Source of the DNA: an uncultured Roseobacter sp.
Lineage (GTDB): Bacteria > Pseudomonadota > Alphaproteobacteria > Rhodobacterales > Rhodobacteraceae
DNA: 64,000 nt
Assembly: GCF_947495025.1 (NCBI RefSeq)
Contig: NZ_CANLXG010000003.1
Location: 62,001 to 126,000, forward strand
Direction: 5' to 3'
How positions within the stretch are numbered: the first letter of the stretch is position 1; the number at the start of each line of letters is the position of its first letter. Under the pieces are notes generated by a model, which did no database searches, was not told where the DNA came from, and saw only the letters and a program-made list of their open reading frames with translations. Both the position numbers and the translations under genes were made by a program. Positions 40,239-50,572 of this stretch are shown here, piece after piece.

Positions 40239-40496
40239 TTAAACGTCTGCATCAATTGCCAGCGCGTGAATACGCCCGATAAGCTCTGCCCCGAGTGCTG
40301 CATGGACAGCCCGGTGGCGCGCGATCCGGGACATGTCCCGGAACTGTTCTGACCGGATCTTAACGTTGAAATGGCTTTCGACACCCTCGGTAAAACCGGC
40401 GTGCCCGCGATGACTTTCTGTATCATCCACCACCTCAAGAGTGTCGGGGCTGAATGCCTCACGCAGTCGTTCCTCAATCTCCATACGTTTCGTCAT
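40239..40496 (-). CDS. BolA family protein
   Basis: ORF 85 aa; ESHRGHAG...HFNVKIRSEQFRDMSRIARHRAVHAAL. Confidence 0.92.
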   Translation of the reverse strand: MTKRMEIEERLREAFSPDTLEVVDDTESHRGHAGFTEGVESHFNVKIRSEQFRDMSRIARHRAVHAALGAELIGRIHALAIDADV

Positions 40497-40563
40497 TTTT
40501 TTGGCTCAGCCCCCTTCAATCTTTCCGTGCACAGTCTAAACTAAGCGGCCTCGACTCGTATAG

Positions 40564-41199
40564 GTGCCAAAGATGCGTAAACCCGATCCCTTCGGATTCG
40601 ACATGTCCGTCTCATCCTCGAAAAAGAAAAACCCGCGGGGACGCAGGGGTATGTCCGGTGCATCCGAGACCTCAACCCGCATCTGTGACCATGAGGGATG
40701 CGAGGAACCCGGCAAGTACCGCGCACCGAAAGCACCGGATGTTCTGGATGACTTTTTCTGGTTCTGCCAGGCGCATGTGCGTGAGTACAACCTGAAGTGG
40801 AACTTTTTTGACGGAACCACCGAGGCAGAACTCAACGCTCAGATGTCAAAAGACAAGGTCTGGGAACGCAATACCAAACCAATGGGTGACCCGGAGGCAC
40901 GCGCCTGGGCGCGCCTGGGCATCGAGGATCCGCACCAGGTGCTGGGTGCAAACGCCACGCAAAACCCCGGACGCGGCGCCCAGGCCGGGCGCCGCCTGCC
41001 CCCAACGGAACGTCGCGCGCTTGAAATCCTCGAGGCGAAAGACACCTGGACCAAGCCCGAGGTACGCAAAGCCTACAAAGCACTGATCAAGGTATTGCAC
41101 CCGGATATGAACGGTGGCGACCGCAGCCAGGAAGAACAGCTTCAGGAAGTTGTCTGGGCCTGGGATCAGATCAAAGGCAGCCGCAATTTCAAAGACTGA
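40564..41199 (+). CDS. J-domain (DnaJ-like) protein with C-terminal J domain
   Basis: ORF 211 aa; EVRKAYKALIKVLHPDMNGGD (HPD motif) at the C-terminus; N-terminal CDHEGC...CQAH. Confidence 0.9.
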   Translation: MPKMRKPDPFGFDMSVSSSKKKNPRGRRGMSGASETSTRICDHEGCEEPGKYRAPKAPDVLDDFFWFCQAHVREYNLKWNFFDGTTEAELNAQMSKDKVWERNTKPMGDPEARAWARLGIEDPHQVLGANATQNPGRGAQAGRRLPPTERRALEILEAKDTWTKPEVRKAYKALIKVLHPDMNGGDRSQEEQLQEVVWAWDQIKGSRNFKD

Positions 41200-41318
41200 T
41201 GGCCTAAGGTTTCAGCACAACTGGACCGGCCCTTTCCCTTGCACCCCGGCGTAATATGTTGCACGAGGTGATCCGGGCGTGATCCAACGCCCCGACCCCA
41301 ATTCGAAGGACAAAGCCC

Positions 41319-42305
41319 ATGGCCGACGGCGCACTGGATATTGACACGAAACCGACCGAAGAGATCAGCGTACGCGAGGTTTTCGGCATCGACACCGACA
41401 TGGTGATCAAGGGTTTCGCAGACAGCAGCGACCGGGTCCCGGATCTGGACAGCACGTACAAATTTGACCCCGACACGACGCTCGCGATCCTCGCCGGATT
41501 TGCGCACAACCGCCGCGTGATGATTCAGGGCTATCACGGCACGGGCAAATCGACCCACATCGAACAGGTAGCGGCGCGACTGAACTGGCCCGCGGTTCGT
41601 GTGAACCTCGACAGCCACATCAGCCGGATCGATCTGATCGGCAAGGACGCCATCAAGCTCAAAGACGGCAAACAGGTTACTGACTTCCAGGAAGGCATCC
41701 TGCCCTGGGCGCTGCGCAATCCCACTGCGATTGTCTTTGACGAATACGATGCGGGTCGCGCGGACGTCATGTTCGTGATCCAGCGGGTGCTGGAAGTGGA
41801 CGGCAAACTGACACTGCTCGACCAGAACAAGGTGATTACGCCTCACCCGTATTTCCGTATTTTTGCGACCGCGAACACCGTTGGCCTGGGTGACACAACC
41901 GGCCTGTATCATGGGACACAGCAGATCAACCAGGGTCAGATGGACCGCTGGTCACTGGTGGCGACGCTGAACTATCTCAGCATCGACGCGGAAACCGCCA
42001 TCGTGCTGAGCAAAAACCCGCACTACAACACGGAAAAAGGCCGCAAGATCGTCAAGCAGATGGTCACCGTCGCGGACCTGACACGCACGGCCTTTATGAA
42101 CGGCGACCTGTCGACCGTGATGAGCCCCCGGACCGTGATCGCCTGGGCACAGAACGCCGAGATTTTCCGCAACGTGGGCTATGCGTTCCGCCTGTCGTTC
42201 CTGAACAAATGCGACGAGCTCGAGCGCCAGACAGTGGCAGAGTTCTACCAGCGTCTGTTTGACGAAGAGCTTCCCGAGAGCGCGGCAAGTGTGAGCCTGG
42301 GATAA
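41319..42305 (+). CDS. cobS: Cobaltochelatase subunit CobS
   Basis: ORF 328 aa; [24 protein letters not shown]+ Walker [30 protein letters not shown]. Confidence 0.96.
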   Translation: MADGALDIDTKPTEEISVREVFGIDTDMVIKGFADSSDRVPDLDSTYKFDPDTTLAILAGFAHNRRVMIQGYHGTGKSTHIEQVAARLNWPAVRVNLDSHISRIDLIGKDAIKLKDGKQVTDFQEGILPWALRNPTAIVFDEYDAGRADVMFVIQRVLEVDGKLTLLDQNKVITPHPYFRIFATANTVGLGDTTGLYHGTQQINQGQMDRWSLVATLNYLSIDAETAIVLSKNPHYNTEKGRKIVKQMVTVADLTRTAFMNGDLSTVMSPRTVIAWAQNAEIFRNVGYAFRLSFLNKCDELERQTVAEFYQRLFDEELPESAASVSLG

Positions 42306-42308
42306 GCC

Positions 42309-42992
42309 ATGCACATCGGGTTGATCGGCGGTATCGGCCCGGCAGCCACGGTGGTTTACTATCAGCGGCTGACGGCCCTGATGCGCGAACGCGGCAAGAA
42401 ACTTGACCTGACGATTGTTCAGGCCAGCGCTGATGAGCTGGTAGCGAATAACCTCGCGGACAACCGGACCGCTCAGGCGCAGATATATGCCGAACTGATT
42501 GATCGGTTGAAAGCGGCCGGGGCTGACTGTGCAGCAATAACGTCGCTGGGTGGCCACTTCTGCTTTGCAGAGACGCAAGCGATCAGCACGCTGCCCCTTG
42601 TCAGCGGTGTGACCCCGCTGGATGACTATTTTTCCGGTCAGGGTATCGGCACAATCGGCTTGCTGGGCACCGGGGTTGTGATGCGGACAAAGCTCTACGG
42701 ACAACTGGAAGAGACCCGTGCGGTAGCCCCCTCAGATGATCTGGACCGTGTCGCGGACACATATCTGCGCATGGCGCTGAGTGGTCAGTGTACTGACGAG
42801 AGCCGCGCGCTGTTTTTTGAAGCTGGCCGGGCGATGACCGACGCGCATGGCGCAGACGCGGTCGTTCTGGCGGGCACGGATCTGGGTCTTGCGTTTGACG
42901 GCCACGACCCGGGGTATAAAGTAATAGATGCGCTGGACGTGCATGTGGCCCTGCTGGCCGATCTTGCGTCCGGGGAACGGTCGCTGACCTGA
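42309..42992 (+). CDS. Aspartate/glutamate racemase-like protein (catalytic cysteines apparently replaced)
   Basis: ORF 227 aa; [22 protein letters not shown]-terminus typical of Asp/Glu racemases. Confidence 0.85.
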   Translation: MHIGLIGGIGPAATVVYYQRLTALMRERGKKLDLTIVQASADELVANNLADNRTAQAQIYAELIDRLKAAGADCAAITSLGGHFCFAETQAISTLPLVSGVTPLDDYFSGQGIGTIGLLGTGVVMRTKLYGQLEETRAVAPSDDLDRVADTYLRMALSGQCTDESRALFFEAGRAMTDAHGADAVVLAGTDLGLAFDGHDPGYKVIDALDVHVALLADLASGERSLT

Positions 42993-43005
42993 TGGGAACG
43001 GACAT

Positions 43006-44883
43006 ATGAGCAAACCTTCTGACAATCCGGCAGATGCGTTCAAAAAAGCGCTCGGCGAGGCGACCAGGGTTATGGCACATGACCCTGAGCTGACCGTGTC
43101 CTATTCGGTGGACCCGGCAGGTGTTTCCGGTGATGCAATGCGTCTGCCGCAGGTCAGTCGCCGGATGACACGCGACGAGGTCATGCTGGCACGCGGAACG
43201 GCCGATGCGCTGGCCCTGCACCGCCGGTACCACAACGGGCAGACGCATTCACGCTATCAGCCACAGGGGGATATGGCCCGCGATCTTTACGAGGCGATGG
43301 AAACAGCCCGCTGCGAAGCGATGGGCGCGCGGGATATGCCCGGCACGGCCGGCAACATCGACGCCAAGATCAGCCACGAGGCGATGCGTAAGGGCTATGG
43401 CCAGGTGTCGCAGGCAGCCGATGTGCCGCTTTCTGTTGCCGCGGGCTATCTGATCCGGCACCTTGCCACGGGCCGGGATCTGCCCGCCGATGCACACAAT
43501 GTCATGGACCTGTGGCGCGGGTTTATCGAGGATCAGTGCGGCGGCACCCTAGAGAACCTTGACGAGACGCTGAATGATCAGTCGGCTTTTGCAAAGTTTG
43601 CCCGGCAGATGATTTCTGATCTGGGGTATGGCGATCAGCTGGGAGATGACCCCGACCAGATTGATGAGGATCAGGAGGACGAGGCCGAAGAAGGCACGGA
43701 CGAGGATTCCGAACCCGACAGCACGGGCCAGGACGATCAGGACGAGGAAGACTCCGAAGGTTCGCCCGAGCAGAGCCAGGAAGAACAGCAGGACGCAGCC
43801 CAGGCACAGGTCTCTATGGATGACATGGCCGATCAGGAGATGGGCGACGAGGCGGAGATGCCGGACGGCGAGGCCCCGATGGAGCCCCCTGCCCCGCAGC
43901 CTGCCTCAGAGGCAGATCCGGATTATCTGGTCTATATGTCTGATCATGATGAGGAAATTGGCGCTGAAGAGCTGGCCGAACCGGTGGAACTGGAACGTCT
44001 GCGCGCCTACCTCGACCAGCAGCTTGAGCCGCTGAAAGGTGCCGTAAGCCGTCTGGCCAACAAGCTGCAGCGCCGTCTGCAGGCCCAGCAGAACCGGTCC
44101 TGGGAGTTTGATCTGGAAGAAGGCATGCTGGACGCCGGGCGTCTGGCGCGTGTTGTGGCCAACCCGACCACCCCGCTGAGCTTTAAGGTCGAGAAAGATA
44201 CAGAGTTCCGCGACACTGTGGTGACCCTGCTGCTGGACAATTCTGGCTCGATGCGGGGCCGGCCGATTTCCATTGCAGCGATCTGTGCGGACGTTCTTGC
44301 CCGCACGCTGGAACGCTGCAACGTAAAGGTCGAGATCCTCGGCTTTACCACCCGGGCGTGGAAAGGCGGGCAGGCACGCGAGGCCTGGCTGAACGAGGGC
44401 CGTCCGCAGCAGCCAGGGCGGCTGAACGACCTGCGCCATATCGTCTATAAATCCGCAGATGCGCCCTGGCGGCGCACCCGGCCCAATCTGGGTCTGATGA
44501 TGAAAGAGGGTCTGCTGAAGGAAAACATCGACGGGGAAGCGCTGGAATGGGCACACCGCCGGATGTTGATGAGGGCAGAAGCACGGAAAATCCTGATGGT
44601 GATTTCTGATGGTGCACCGGTGGATGACAGCACATTGTCCGTAAATCCGGCGAACTATCTGGAAAAGCACCTGCGCGATGTGATCGCGATGGTAGAAAAG
44701 CGGCGCGCTGTTGAGCTTCTCGCAATCGGGATCGGCCATGATGTGACACGGTACTACGACCGCGCGGTGACCATTACGGACGTCGACCAGCTCGCCGGGG
44801 CCATGACAGAGCAGCTTGCAGCACTTTTTGACAGCAACCCCCGGGCTCGGGCGCGCATCATGGGAATGAAACGCGCGGGCTGA
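43006..44883 (+). CDS. cobT: Cobaltochelatase subunit CobT
   Basis: ORF 625 aa; acidic central region and C-terminal VWA domain [14 protein letters not shown]. Confidence 0.96.
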   Translation: MSKPSDNPADAFKKALGEATRVMAHDPELTVSYSVDPAGVSGDAMRLPQVSRRMTRDEVMLARGTADALALHRRYHNGQTHSRYQPQGDMARDLYEAMETARCEAMGARDMPGTAGNIDAKISHEAMRKGYGQVSQAADVPLSVAAGYLIRHLATGRDLPADAHNVMDLWRGFIEDQCGGTLENLDETLNDQSAFAKFARQMISDLGYGDQLGDDPDQIDEDQEDEAEEGTDEDSEPDSTGQDDQDEEDSEGSPEQSQEEQQDAAQAQVSMDDMADQEMGDEAEMPDGEAPMEPPAPQPASEADPDYLVYMSDHDEEIGAEELAEPVELERLRAYLDQQLEPLKGAVSRLANKLQRRLQAQQNRSWEFDLEEGMLDAGRLARVVANPTTPLSFKVEKDTEFRDTVVTLLLDNSGSMRGRPISIAAICADVLARTLERCNVKVEILGFTTRAWKGGQAREAWLNEGRPQQPGRLNDLRHIVYKSADAPWRRTRPNLGLMMKEGLLKENIDGEALEWAHRRMLMRAEARKILMVISDGAPVDDSTLSVNPANYLEKHLRDVIAMVEKRRAVELLAIGIGHDVTRYYDRAVTITDVDQLAGAMTEQLAALFDSNPRARARIMGMKRAG

Positions 44884-44937
44884 TCCTGCGCACGCTCCAC
44901 GGGGATATTCGGGGCCGTAAGAAACAGGGGTGGAGAT

Positions 44938-46728
44938 ATGTTCCAGACGTTTGATGTGACTGCACGCCCGGAGCAGGGTCCGCCACGGCTGGCAGCGCTG
45001 CGTAAGGCTCTGGCAGCAGAAGGCCTGGATGGTTTTTTTGTTCCCCGCGCTGACGCGCATCAGGGCGAATACGTTGCTGCCCATGATGAACGTCTGGCCT
45101 GGCTTACCGGCTTCACCGGCTCGGCCGGATTTTGCATTGCCCTGCAGCAGGTCGCGGGCGTGTTCATTGACGGACGTTACCGCACGCAGGTGAAGTCGCA
45201 GGTCGCGGGAGAATACACGCCTGTGCCCTGGCCCGATATCCGGCCTGGAAAATGGCTGTGCGAACAACTGCCCGACGGAGGCGTCGTTGGCTTTGACCCC
45301 TGGCTGCACACTGTTGGTCAGATGGAAGCGTTGCGCGAGGACCTTGAAGGCAGCGGTATTGTAATGCGGCCAACGGAAAACCTTGTGGACCGCATCTGGG
45401 ATGACCAGCCAGCGCCACCGATGGAAAAGGCCCGGATTCATCCGCTGGAATTCGCCGGAGAAAGCCATGCAGACAAACGGACAAGGCTTGCGGCCGGGCT
45501 GACCGCGGCCGGGCACCGGTCAGCCGTTATCACACTGCCGGATTCACTTTGCTGGCTGCTCAACATCCGCGGTGCGGATATTCCCCGCAACCCCATCGCT
45601 CAGGGCTTTGCCGTCCTGACTGATGCAGGCCTCGTCCATCTGTTTATGGCAGCAGAGAAACTTGACGGTCTGCGCGATCATCTGGGCCCGGAAGTGACAG
45701 TGCATGCTCCTGGTCATCTGGTGAATTTCGTCAGTGGGCTGGAAGGTCCGGTCCGGCTGGACAAAGGATCTGTTCCTGTCGCCATCGCTGATGCAGCGGG
45801 CGACGCAGCAGTCTGGGGCGATGAACCCTGTGCCCTGCCGAAAGCCCGCAAGAATGCAGCTGAGGTTGCAGGTTCCGCCGAGGCGCATCTGCGCGATGGT
45901 GCCGCGGTTGCTGAACTTCTTGCCTGGCTTGACGCACAGGCCCCCGGAACACTGACCGAAACCCAGGTGGTTTCACAACTTGAGGCACTGCGCCGCAATG
46001 ATAATGCGCTGCAGGACATCAGCTTTGAAACCATCGCGGGCACCGGGCCTCACGGTGCGATCATGCACTACCGGGTAACCGAAGAGACAGATGCAACCCT
46101 CGAAGACGGCCACCTGATTGTGCTCGACAGTGGTGGGCAATACCTCGATGGGACGACGGATATCACCCGCACCATCGCCATCGGCGCGCCACCCGAGGAG
46201 GCGGCGGTTGCTTTCACGCGCGTGCTGCAGGGGATGATCGCGATGAGCCGCCTGCGCTGGCCCGCCGGGCTGGCCGGACGCGACATCGAGGCCATCGGAC
46301 GGATGCCGCTCTGGCTCGCCGGCCAGGATTTTGACCACGGGCTCGGGCACGGCGTTGGTGCCTATCTGAGCGTTCACGAAGGACCGCAGCGTCTGAGCCG
46401 TATCAGCCATGTTCCAATTGAACCTGGCATGATCCTGTCCAATGAGCCGGGGTATTACCGCGAAGGCGCGTTCGGCATCCGTATCGAAAATCTGATCGTG
46501 GCGCAGGAAGCGCCTGCGCTGCCTGGCGGGGACGATCACCGCGCCATGCTCAACTGGCGGACCCTGACATTTGCCCCGATCGACAGGCGGCTTCTGGTCG
46601 TATCGCTGCTGACACCCGCTGAACGCGACTGGCTCAACAGCTACCACGCTGAAGTTGCAGAAAAGATCGGCCCGCGCCTATCGCCCGACGCCAAAACGTG
46701 GTTGGATGTCGCAACCGCGCCGGTCTGA
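44938..46728 (+). CDS. M24 family Xaa-Pro aminopeptidase
   Basis: ORF 596 aa; DSGGQYLDGTTDITRT, HGLGHGVGAYLSVHEGP, EPGYYREGAFGIRIENL. Confidence 0.95.
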   Translation: MFQTFDVTARPEQGPPRLAALRKALAAEGLDGFFVPRADAHQGEYVAAHDERLAWLTGFTGSAGFCIALQQVAGVFIDGRYRTQVKSQVAGEYTPVPWPDIRPGKWLCEQLPDGGVVGFDPWLHTVGQMEALREDLEGSGIVMRPTENLVDRIWDDQPAPPMEKARIHPLEFAGESHADKRTRLAAGLTAAGHRSAVITLPDSLCWLLNIRGADIPRNPIAQGFAVLTDAGLVHLFMAAEKLDGLRDHLGPEVTVHAPGHLVNFVSGLEGPVRLDKGSVPVAIADAAGDAAVWGDEPCALPKARKNAAEVAGSAEAHLRDGAAVAELLAWLDAQAPGTLTETQVVSQLEALRRNDNALQDISFETIAGTGPHGAIMHYRVTEETDATLEDGHLIVLDSGGQYLDGTTDITRTIAIGAPPEEAAVAFTRVLQGMIAMSRLRWPAGLAGRDIEAIGRMPLWLAGQDFDHGLGHGVGAYLSVHEGPQRLSRISHVPIEPGMILSNEPGYYREGAFGIRIENLIVAQEAPALPGGDDHRAMLNWRTLTFAPIDRRLLVVSLLTPAERDWLNSYHAEVAEKIGPRLSPDAKTWLDVATAPV

Positions 46729-46801
46729 GCAGGGATTTCCGTCACTCTCCGTCGACAGAGCGCGTTACAACATCGTCCGACGCACCAGGGGAGGCACCGT
46801 C

Positions 46802-47146
46802 ATGGCCGCACATATCACAATCCGCAAAGCCGGAGGCACCTGGTCCGTCCGTGCCGGCGGCGCCGTTCTGGGTGAAAGCGACAACGCGCTGGAACTGGTC
46901 GAGGGCGATTACCCGCCGGTTATTTACTTTCCACGCGACGACATCGCGATGGCCTTTCTCGACAGTTCCGAAAAGTCGACCCACTGTCCCTATAAGGGTG
47001 ATGCGACCTACTTTTCGGTGGTTACCAAGAGCACGACGCTGAAGGACGTTGCCTGGTCATACGAAAATCCGCTTGATGCCGTATCACGTATCAGGGAACA
47101 CTTGGCGTTTTACACGAATGGTGACGTGACGGTGGAACAGATCTGA
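46802..47146 (+). CDS. DUF427 domain protein
   Basis: Start MAAHITIRKAGGTWSVRAGGAVLGES; STHCPYKGDATYFSV. Confidence 0.88.
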   Translation: MAAHITIRKAGGTWSVRAGGAVLGESDNALELVEGDYPPVIYFPRDDIAMAFLDSSEKSTHCPYKGDATYFSVVTKSTTLKDVAWSYENPLDAVSRIREHLAFYTNGDVTVEQI

Positions 47147-47153
47147 TCTCTGA

Positions 47154-48839
47154 TCAGGAGTGTTCCTCAGCGGCTGTCGCCGCCAGTGCCCGGTTGTAGA
47201 CCTTGAGAGCGTCCACATAAAAAACTGCACCCAGCAACTGCGGCGGCGTGGCATCGGCGCTCAGCGTAACCACCGGAATAAAGGTTTGCCCGGTCTCAAA
47301 GATCGGCATCGCTGCTTCCAGCGTGGCAGTGGCATCAATATAGATGCCCTCTCCGATCATTTCCCAGCAGGCCTCTTCGCTGGCCGCGCGCGGATCATCG
47401 GGCCGCCGCATCACACTGCCCACCCGGAACATCGCCAGCAGATAGGCCTGTGGCCCGGCAGCCAGATGAATGCCCCGCCTTTCCAGCTGGGTCAGGAAAA
47501 AGCTGCGATCAACCAGTCGTGATGCGAGCGCCGTGGACATCGACACCGCGACCATCACCGCGAGCCCGGTCTGCCAGTCCCCCGTCAGTTCAAAGACAAT
47601 CAGCGTCGTCGATATCGGGGCGCCCAGAACAGCCGCGGCAACAGCCCCCATCCCGGCAAGAGCATAAAGCGTATAAGAGCCTGATACATCTGGGAATATA
47701 CCGGTCGCAATCAACCCGAAACTCAGGCCCGTGAGCGCGCCAACCATCAGCGACGGAGAAAACACACCGCCGCCCATCCTGCCCGCCATTGTAATTGCCA
47801 CTGCAACCGTTTTGAGAATGGCGAAAACGATGGCATCCCACAGACCAAGCTGCCCTGTCAGAGCCAGCGACGTGGTCTCATATCCGACGCCGATGATATG
47901 CGGGAACCAGATGGCGATACCGCCCAGCATCGCACCAGCCACCGCCGGACGCAGCCAGCCCGGGATTGACAGGCGGTTCTGCATGACCGTACCGAAATCG
48001 TCAGACCAGAAGATCGCCTTCATCAGAGCAACTGCGACGAGCCCTGACATCAGACCCAGCAACAGAAACGCCGGCATTTCCTGGTAGAACTGCACCTCGC
48101 CGGTGGTTGCCAGCGTAAACTCTGTCACGCCGCCGAATTCGAGTCGGTTGATTACTGTGCCGGCAGCACTTGCGATCACGATCGGCGCAAAAGCGTGCAC
48201 CGCGAAATGCCGCAGTACCACCTCGAGCGCAAAAAGAGCGCCGGCAATCGGGGCATTAAAGCTCGCCGAAACCGCCGCCGCGACGGCACATCCCAATAGA
48301 TCACGCCCGGTAATTCCATCGGCATGCATGCGTCGGTTCACCCAGGTGGAAATCACCGCCGCAAGGTGAACAACAGGCCCTTCCCGGCCGCTCGACCCGC
48401 CGGTCCCAAGGGTGATCATAGAGGCCAGCGCCGATGCCAGCCCGGCGCGCGTTTCGACCCGGCCATCGTGCATTGCCGCGCCATGAATCACGTCTGCAAC
48501 AGATCTGGCACGGCCGTCGTTGGTGAACCTGTTCAGAATGAGGCCGACCACCAGACCGCCGCAAATCGGAATAATCAGGATCATGTACCATGGCAGAGAC
48601 TGTGCAAAACTATGCAACAGACGGACATCCTCTGTACCGTAAAGAAAAGTCTGTAACGCATTGATCCCTTTTCGGAAAAACAACGCGGCAAAACCCGCCG
48701 CCACACCAACTGCAAGTGCGATAAACCAGAACTGGATCTGACCTGGCCCCTGTTTGCGCAAAACATCCAGCCCGTGACGACAGGACGTGACCGCGCGGTC
48801 CAGCTGCCGGGATATCAGTGAGCTGTCTGGCCGGGGCAT
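47154..48839 (-). CDS. Chloride channel (ClC) family protein with C-terminal extension
   Basis: Start MPRPDSSLISRQ; GTGGSSGREGPVVHLAA and GGGVFSPSLMVGALTG ClC filter motifs. Confidence 0.94.
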   Translation of the reverse strand: MPRPDSSLISRQLDRAVTSCRHGLDVLRKQGPGQIQFWFIALAVGVAAGFAALFFRKGINALQTFLYGTEDVRLLHSFAQSLPWYMILIIPICGGLVVGLILNRFTNDGRARSVADVIHGAAMHDGRVETRAGLASALASMITLGTGGSSGREGPVVHLAAVISTWVNRRMHADGITGRDLLGCAVAAAVSASFNAPIAGALFALEVVLRHFAVHAFAPIVIASAAGTVINRLEFGGVTEFTLATTGEVQFYQEMPAFLLLGLMSGLVAVALMKAIFWSDDFGTVMQNRLSIPGWLRPAVAGAMLGGIAIWFPHIIGVGYETTSLALTGQLGLWDAIVFAILKTVAVAITMAGRMGGGVFSPSLMVGALTGLSFGLIATGIFPDVSGSYTLYALAGMGAVAAAVLGAPISTTLIVFELTGDWQTGLAVMVAVSMSTALASRLVDRSFFLTQLERRGIHLAAGPQAYLLAMFRVGSVMRRPDDPRAASEEACWEMIGEGIYIDATATLEAAMPIFETGQTFIPVVTLSADATPPQLLGAVFYVDALKVYNRALAATAAEEHS

Positions 48840-48891
48840 GCTGATCTCAGATCCTTTTTTGCGTTGCCCGGCGCACTGGCCGGTATGACAG

Positions 48892-50541
48892 CTAGCCTGC
48901 CAGCAGTGCCCGCGCGGCACCGCGAGCCTCTTCGGTTATCGTATCGCCCGACAGCATCCGCGCGATCTCGTCAACACGGTCCGCACCGGGCAGCGGGGTA
49001 ACTGTTGACGTCGTCATCCCTGCGTGCACGCGTTTTTCCACGCGCCAGTGATGCGCCCCGAGGGCCGCAACCTGTGGCGAATGCGTTACGACCAGCACCT
49101 GCCCGCCCTGAGCAAGGTCAGCAAGCCGCCGTCCGACAGCATCCGCGGTGGCACCACCGACACCACGGTCAATTTCATCAAAGATAATCGTCAGGCCACT
49201 CTGTCCACTGGTAAGGCAGACCTTGAGAGCCAGCAGAAACCGGCTGAGTTCACCACCGGACGCGATCCGGTTGAGAGGCCCTGCCGGTGCGCCAGGGTTG
49301 GTAGCCACACAAAATGCCACGCTGTCACGCCCGTCTGGTCCGGGTGCTTCATCCGTGATGACCGTCTCGAAAACGGCACGTTCCATCCGCAGAGGCGCCA
49401 GTTCCTTTCCGACGGCCCTGTCGAGGCCTTTTGCTGCTTTCTCGCGGGCAGTGCGCAACGCGTCCGAGGCCGACTGATACCGTGCCTCGCATTCAGACAG
49501 GGCCCGACGCAGGTCTGCGAGTTCGGCGTCCCCTGCATCCAGCGCCTGCAGCCGCGCGCGCAGAGTTTCGCCGAAACCTGCAAGATCATCAGGTTGCACA
49601 TCGTGTTTACGGGCCAGCGCCCGGATCGCGAACAGACGCTCTTCTGTTTCTTCGAGGTCGGTCGGGTTAAAGGAGAGATCGTCAATGGCTGCGGTAATTC
49701 CGCCGGTGGCTTCATCCAGTTCAACCAGGGCGCGGGACAAAGCCGCCAGTGGAGCTTCCAGACGACCCTCTGCGTGGGTTGCGGCACCTTCCAGCCAGCG
49801 CAGCGCTTCTCCAAGGGCAGCCTCAGCGCCCTGGTTGCCCAGCAGTTCATAGGCGCGCACCACGTCATTGCGGATCTTCTCTGCCCCCTGCATCAGGCGG
49901 CGCTGCGCATCCAGTGCCGCTTCTTCGCCTGCTTCAGGCGTCAGGGCATCCAGTTCGGCGACGGCGTGACGCAGAAAATCTTCCTCTTCACGAATGCCGG
50001 CGATGGCCGTCTCTGCGGCGGCCAGGGCTTTTGCCGCACGTCCTTTTTCTGTCCAAGCCGCGCGGGTTACAGCTTTATGGGCATCCAGCCCACCAAACTC
50101 GTCCAGAATTGCGCGATGTCCTTTCTGGTCCAGCAGCCCGCGGTCATCATGCTGGCCATGGAGCTCAACAAGTGTAGCCGACAGCTGCCGCAGAACGTCG
50201 CCGGAGCAGCGCCGGTCGTTGACCCAGGCAGTTTTCCGGCCATCCTGGCTGTTGACCCGCCGCAGGATCAGTTCATCCGAAACCGGCAGACCTGCGTCTT
50301 CGAGAACAGCGCGCGCGGGGTGGTCGTCTCCGAGGTCAAACCATGCCGTGACTTCCCCCTGTGCCGCGCCGCTGCGCACGAGATCAGCACGCCCCCGCCA
50401 GCCCAGAACAAAGCCCAGTGAATCCAGAAGGATAGACTTGCCCGCCCCGGTCTCGCCGGTCAGCACGTTCAGACCTGGCTGGAAGGCAAGCTCCAGCCGG
50501 TCAATGATCAGCATATCCGAAATATCAAGTCCGCGCAGCAT
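48892..50541 (-). CDS. recN: DNA repair protein RecN
   Basis: Start MLRGLDISDMLIIDRLELAFQPGLNVLTGETGAGKSILLDSLGF. Confidence 0.97.
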   Translation of the reverse strand: MLRGLDISDMLIIDRLELAFQPGLNVLTGETGAGKSILLDSLGFVLGWRGRADLVRSGAAQGEVTAWFDLGDDHPARAVLEDAGLPVSDELILRRVNSQDGRKTAWVNDRRCSGDVLRQLSATLVELHGQHDDRGLLDQKGHRAILDEFGGLDAHKAVTRAAWTEKGRAAKALAAAETAIAGIREEEDFLRHAVAELDALTPEAGEEAALDAQRRLMQGAEKIRNDVVRAYELLGNQGAEAALGEALRWLEGAATHAEGRLEAPLAALSRALVELDEATGGITAAIDDLSFNPTDLEETEERLFAIRALARKHDVQPDDLAGFGETLRARLQALDAGDAELADLRRALSECEARYQSASDALRTAREKAAKGLDRAVGKELAPLRMERAVFETVITDEAPGPDGRDSVAFCVATNPGAPAGPLNRIASGGELSRFLLALKVCLTSGQSGLTIIFDEIDRGVGGATADAVGRRLADLAQGGQVLVVTHSPQVAALGAHHWRVEKRVHAGMTTSTVTPLPGADRVDEIARMLSGDTITEEARGAARALLAG

Positions 50542-50572
50542 CGGCTTTATCCCGTATCCCGGCGCATCCCCG

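Noticed and set aside
40895-40920. Short tandem repeat CGCGCCTGGG in the J-domain gene
   Set aside because: Two adjacent copies (GCGCCTGGGCGCGCCTGGG) within coding sequence encode AWARLG and are easily chance in GC-rich DNA.
41219-41318. Cobalamin riboswitch upstream of cobS
   Set aside because: No recognisable B12-box-like conserved core was seen in the ~100-nt gap; needs an Rfam search to exclude formally.
43670-43920. Acidic low-complexity repeat (D/E/Q-rich) in cobT
   Set aside because: An acidic linker is a normal feature of CobT proteins, not a novel repeat element.
43906-45516. 536-aa minus-strand ORF
   Set aside because: Antisense to cobT and the M24 peptidase; shadow ORF of high-GC coding sequence.
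49024-50421. 465-aa plus-strand ORF
   Set aside because: Antisense to recN, with no recognisable domain; shadow ORF.
50542-50572. LexA-type SOS operator upstream of recN
   Set aside because: No GTTC/GAAC-N7 motif seen in the short bamD-recN gap; recN is probably transcribed from further upstream.
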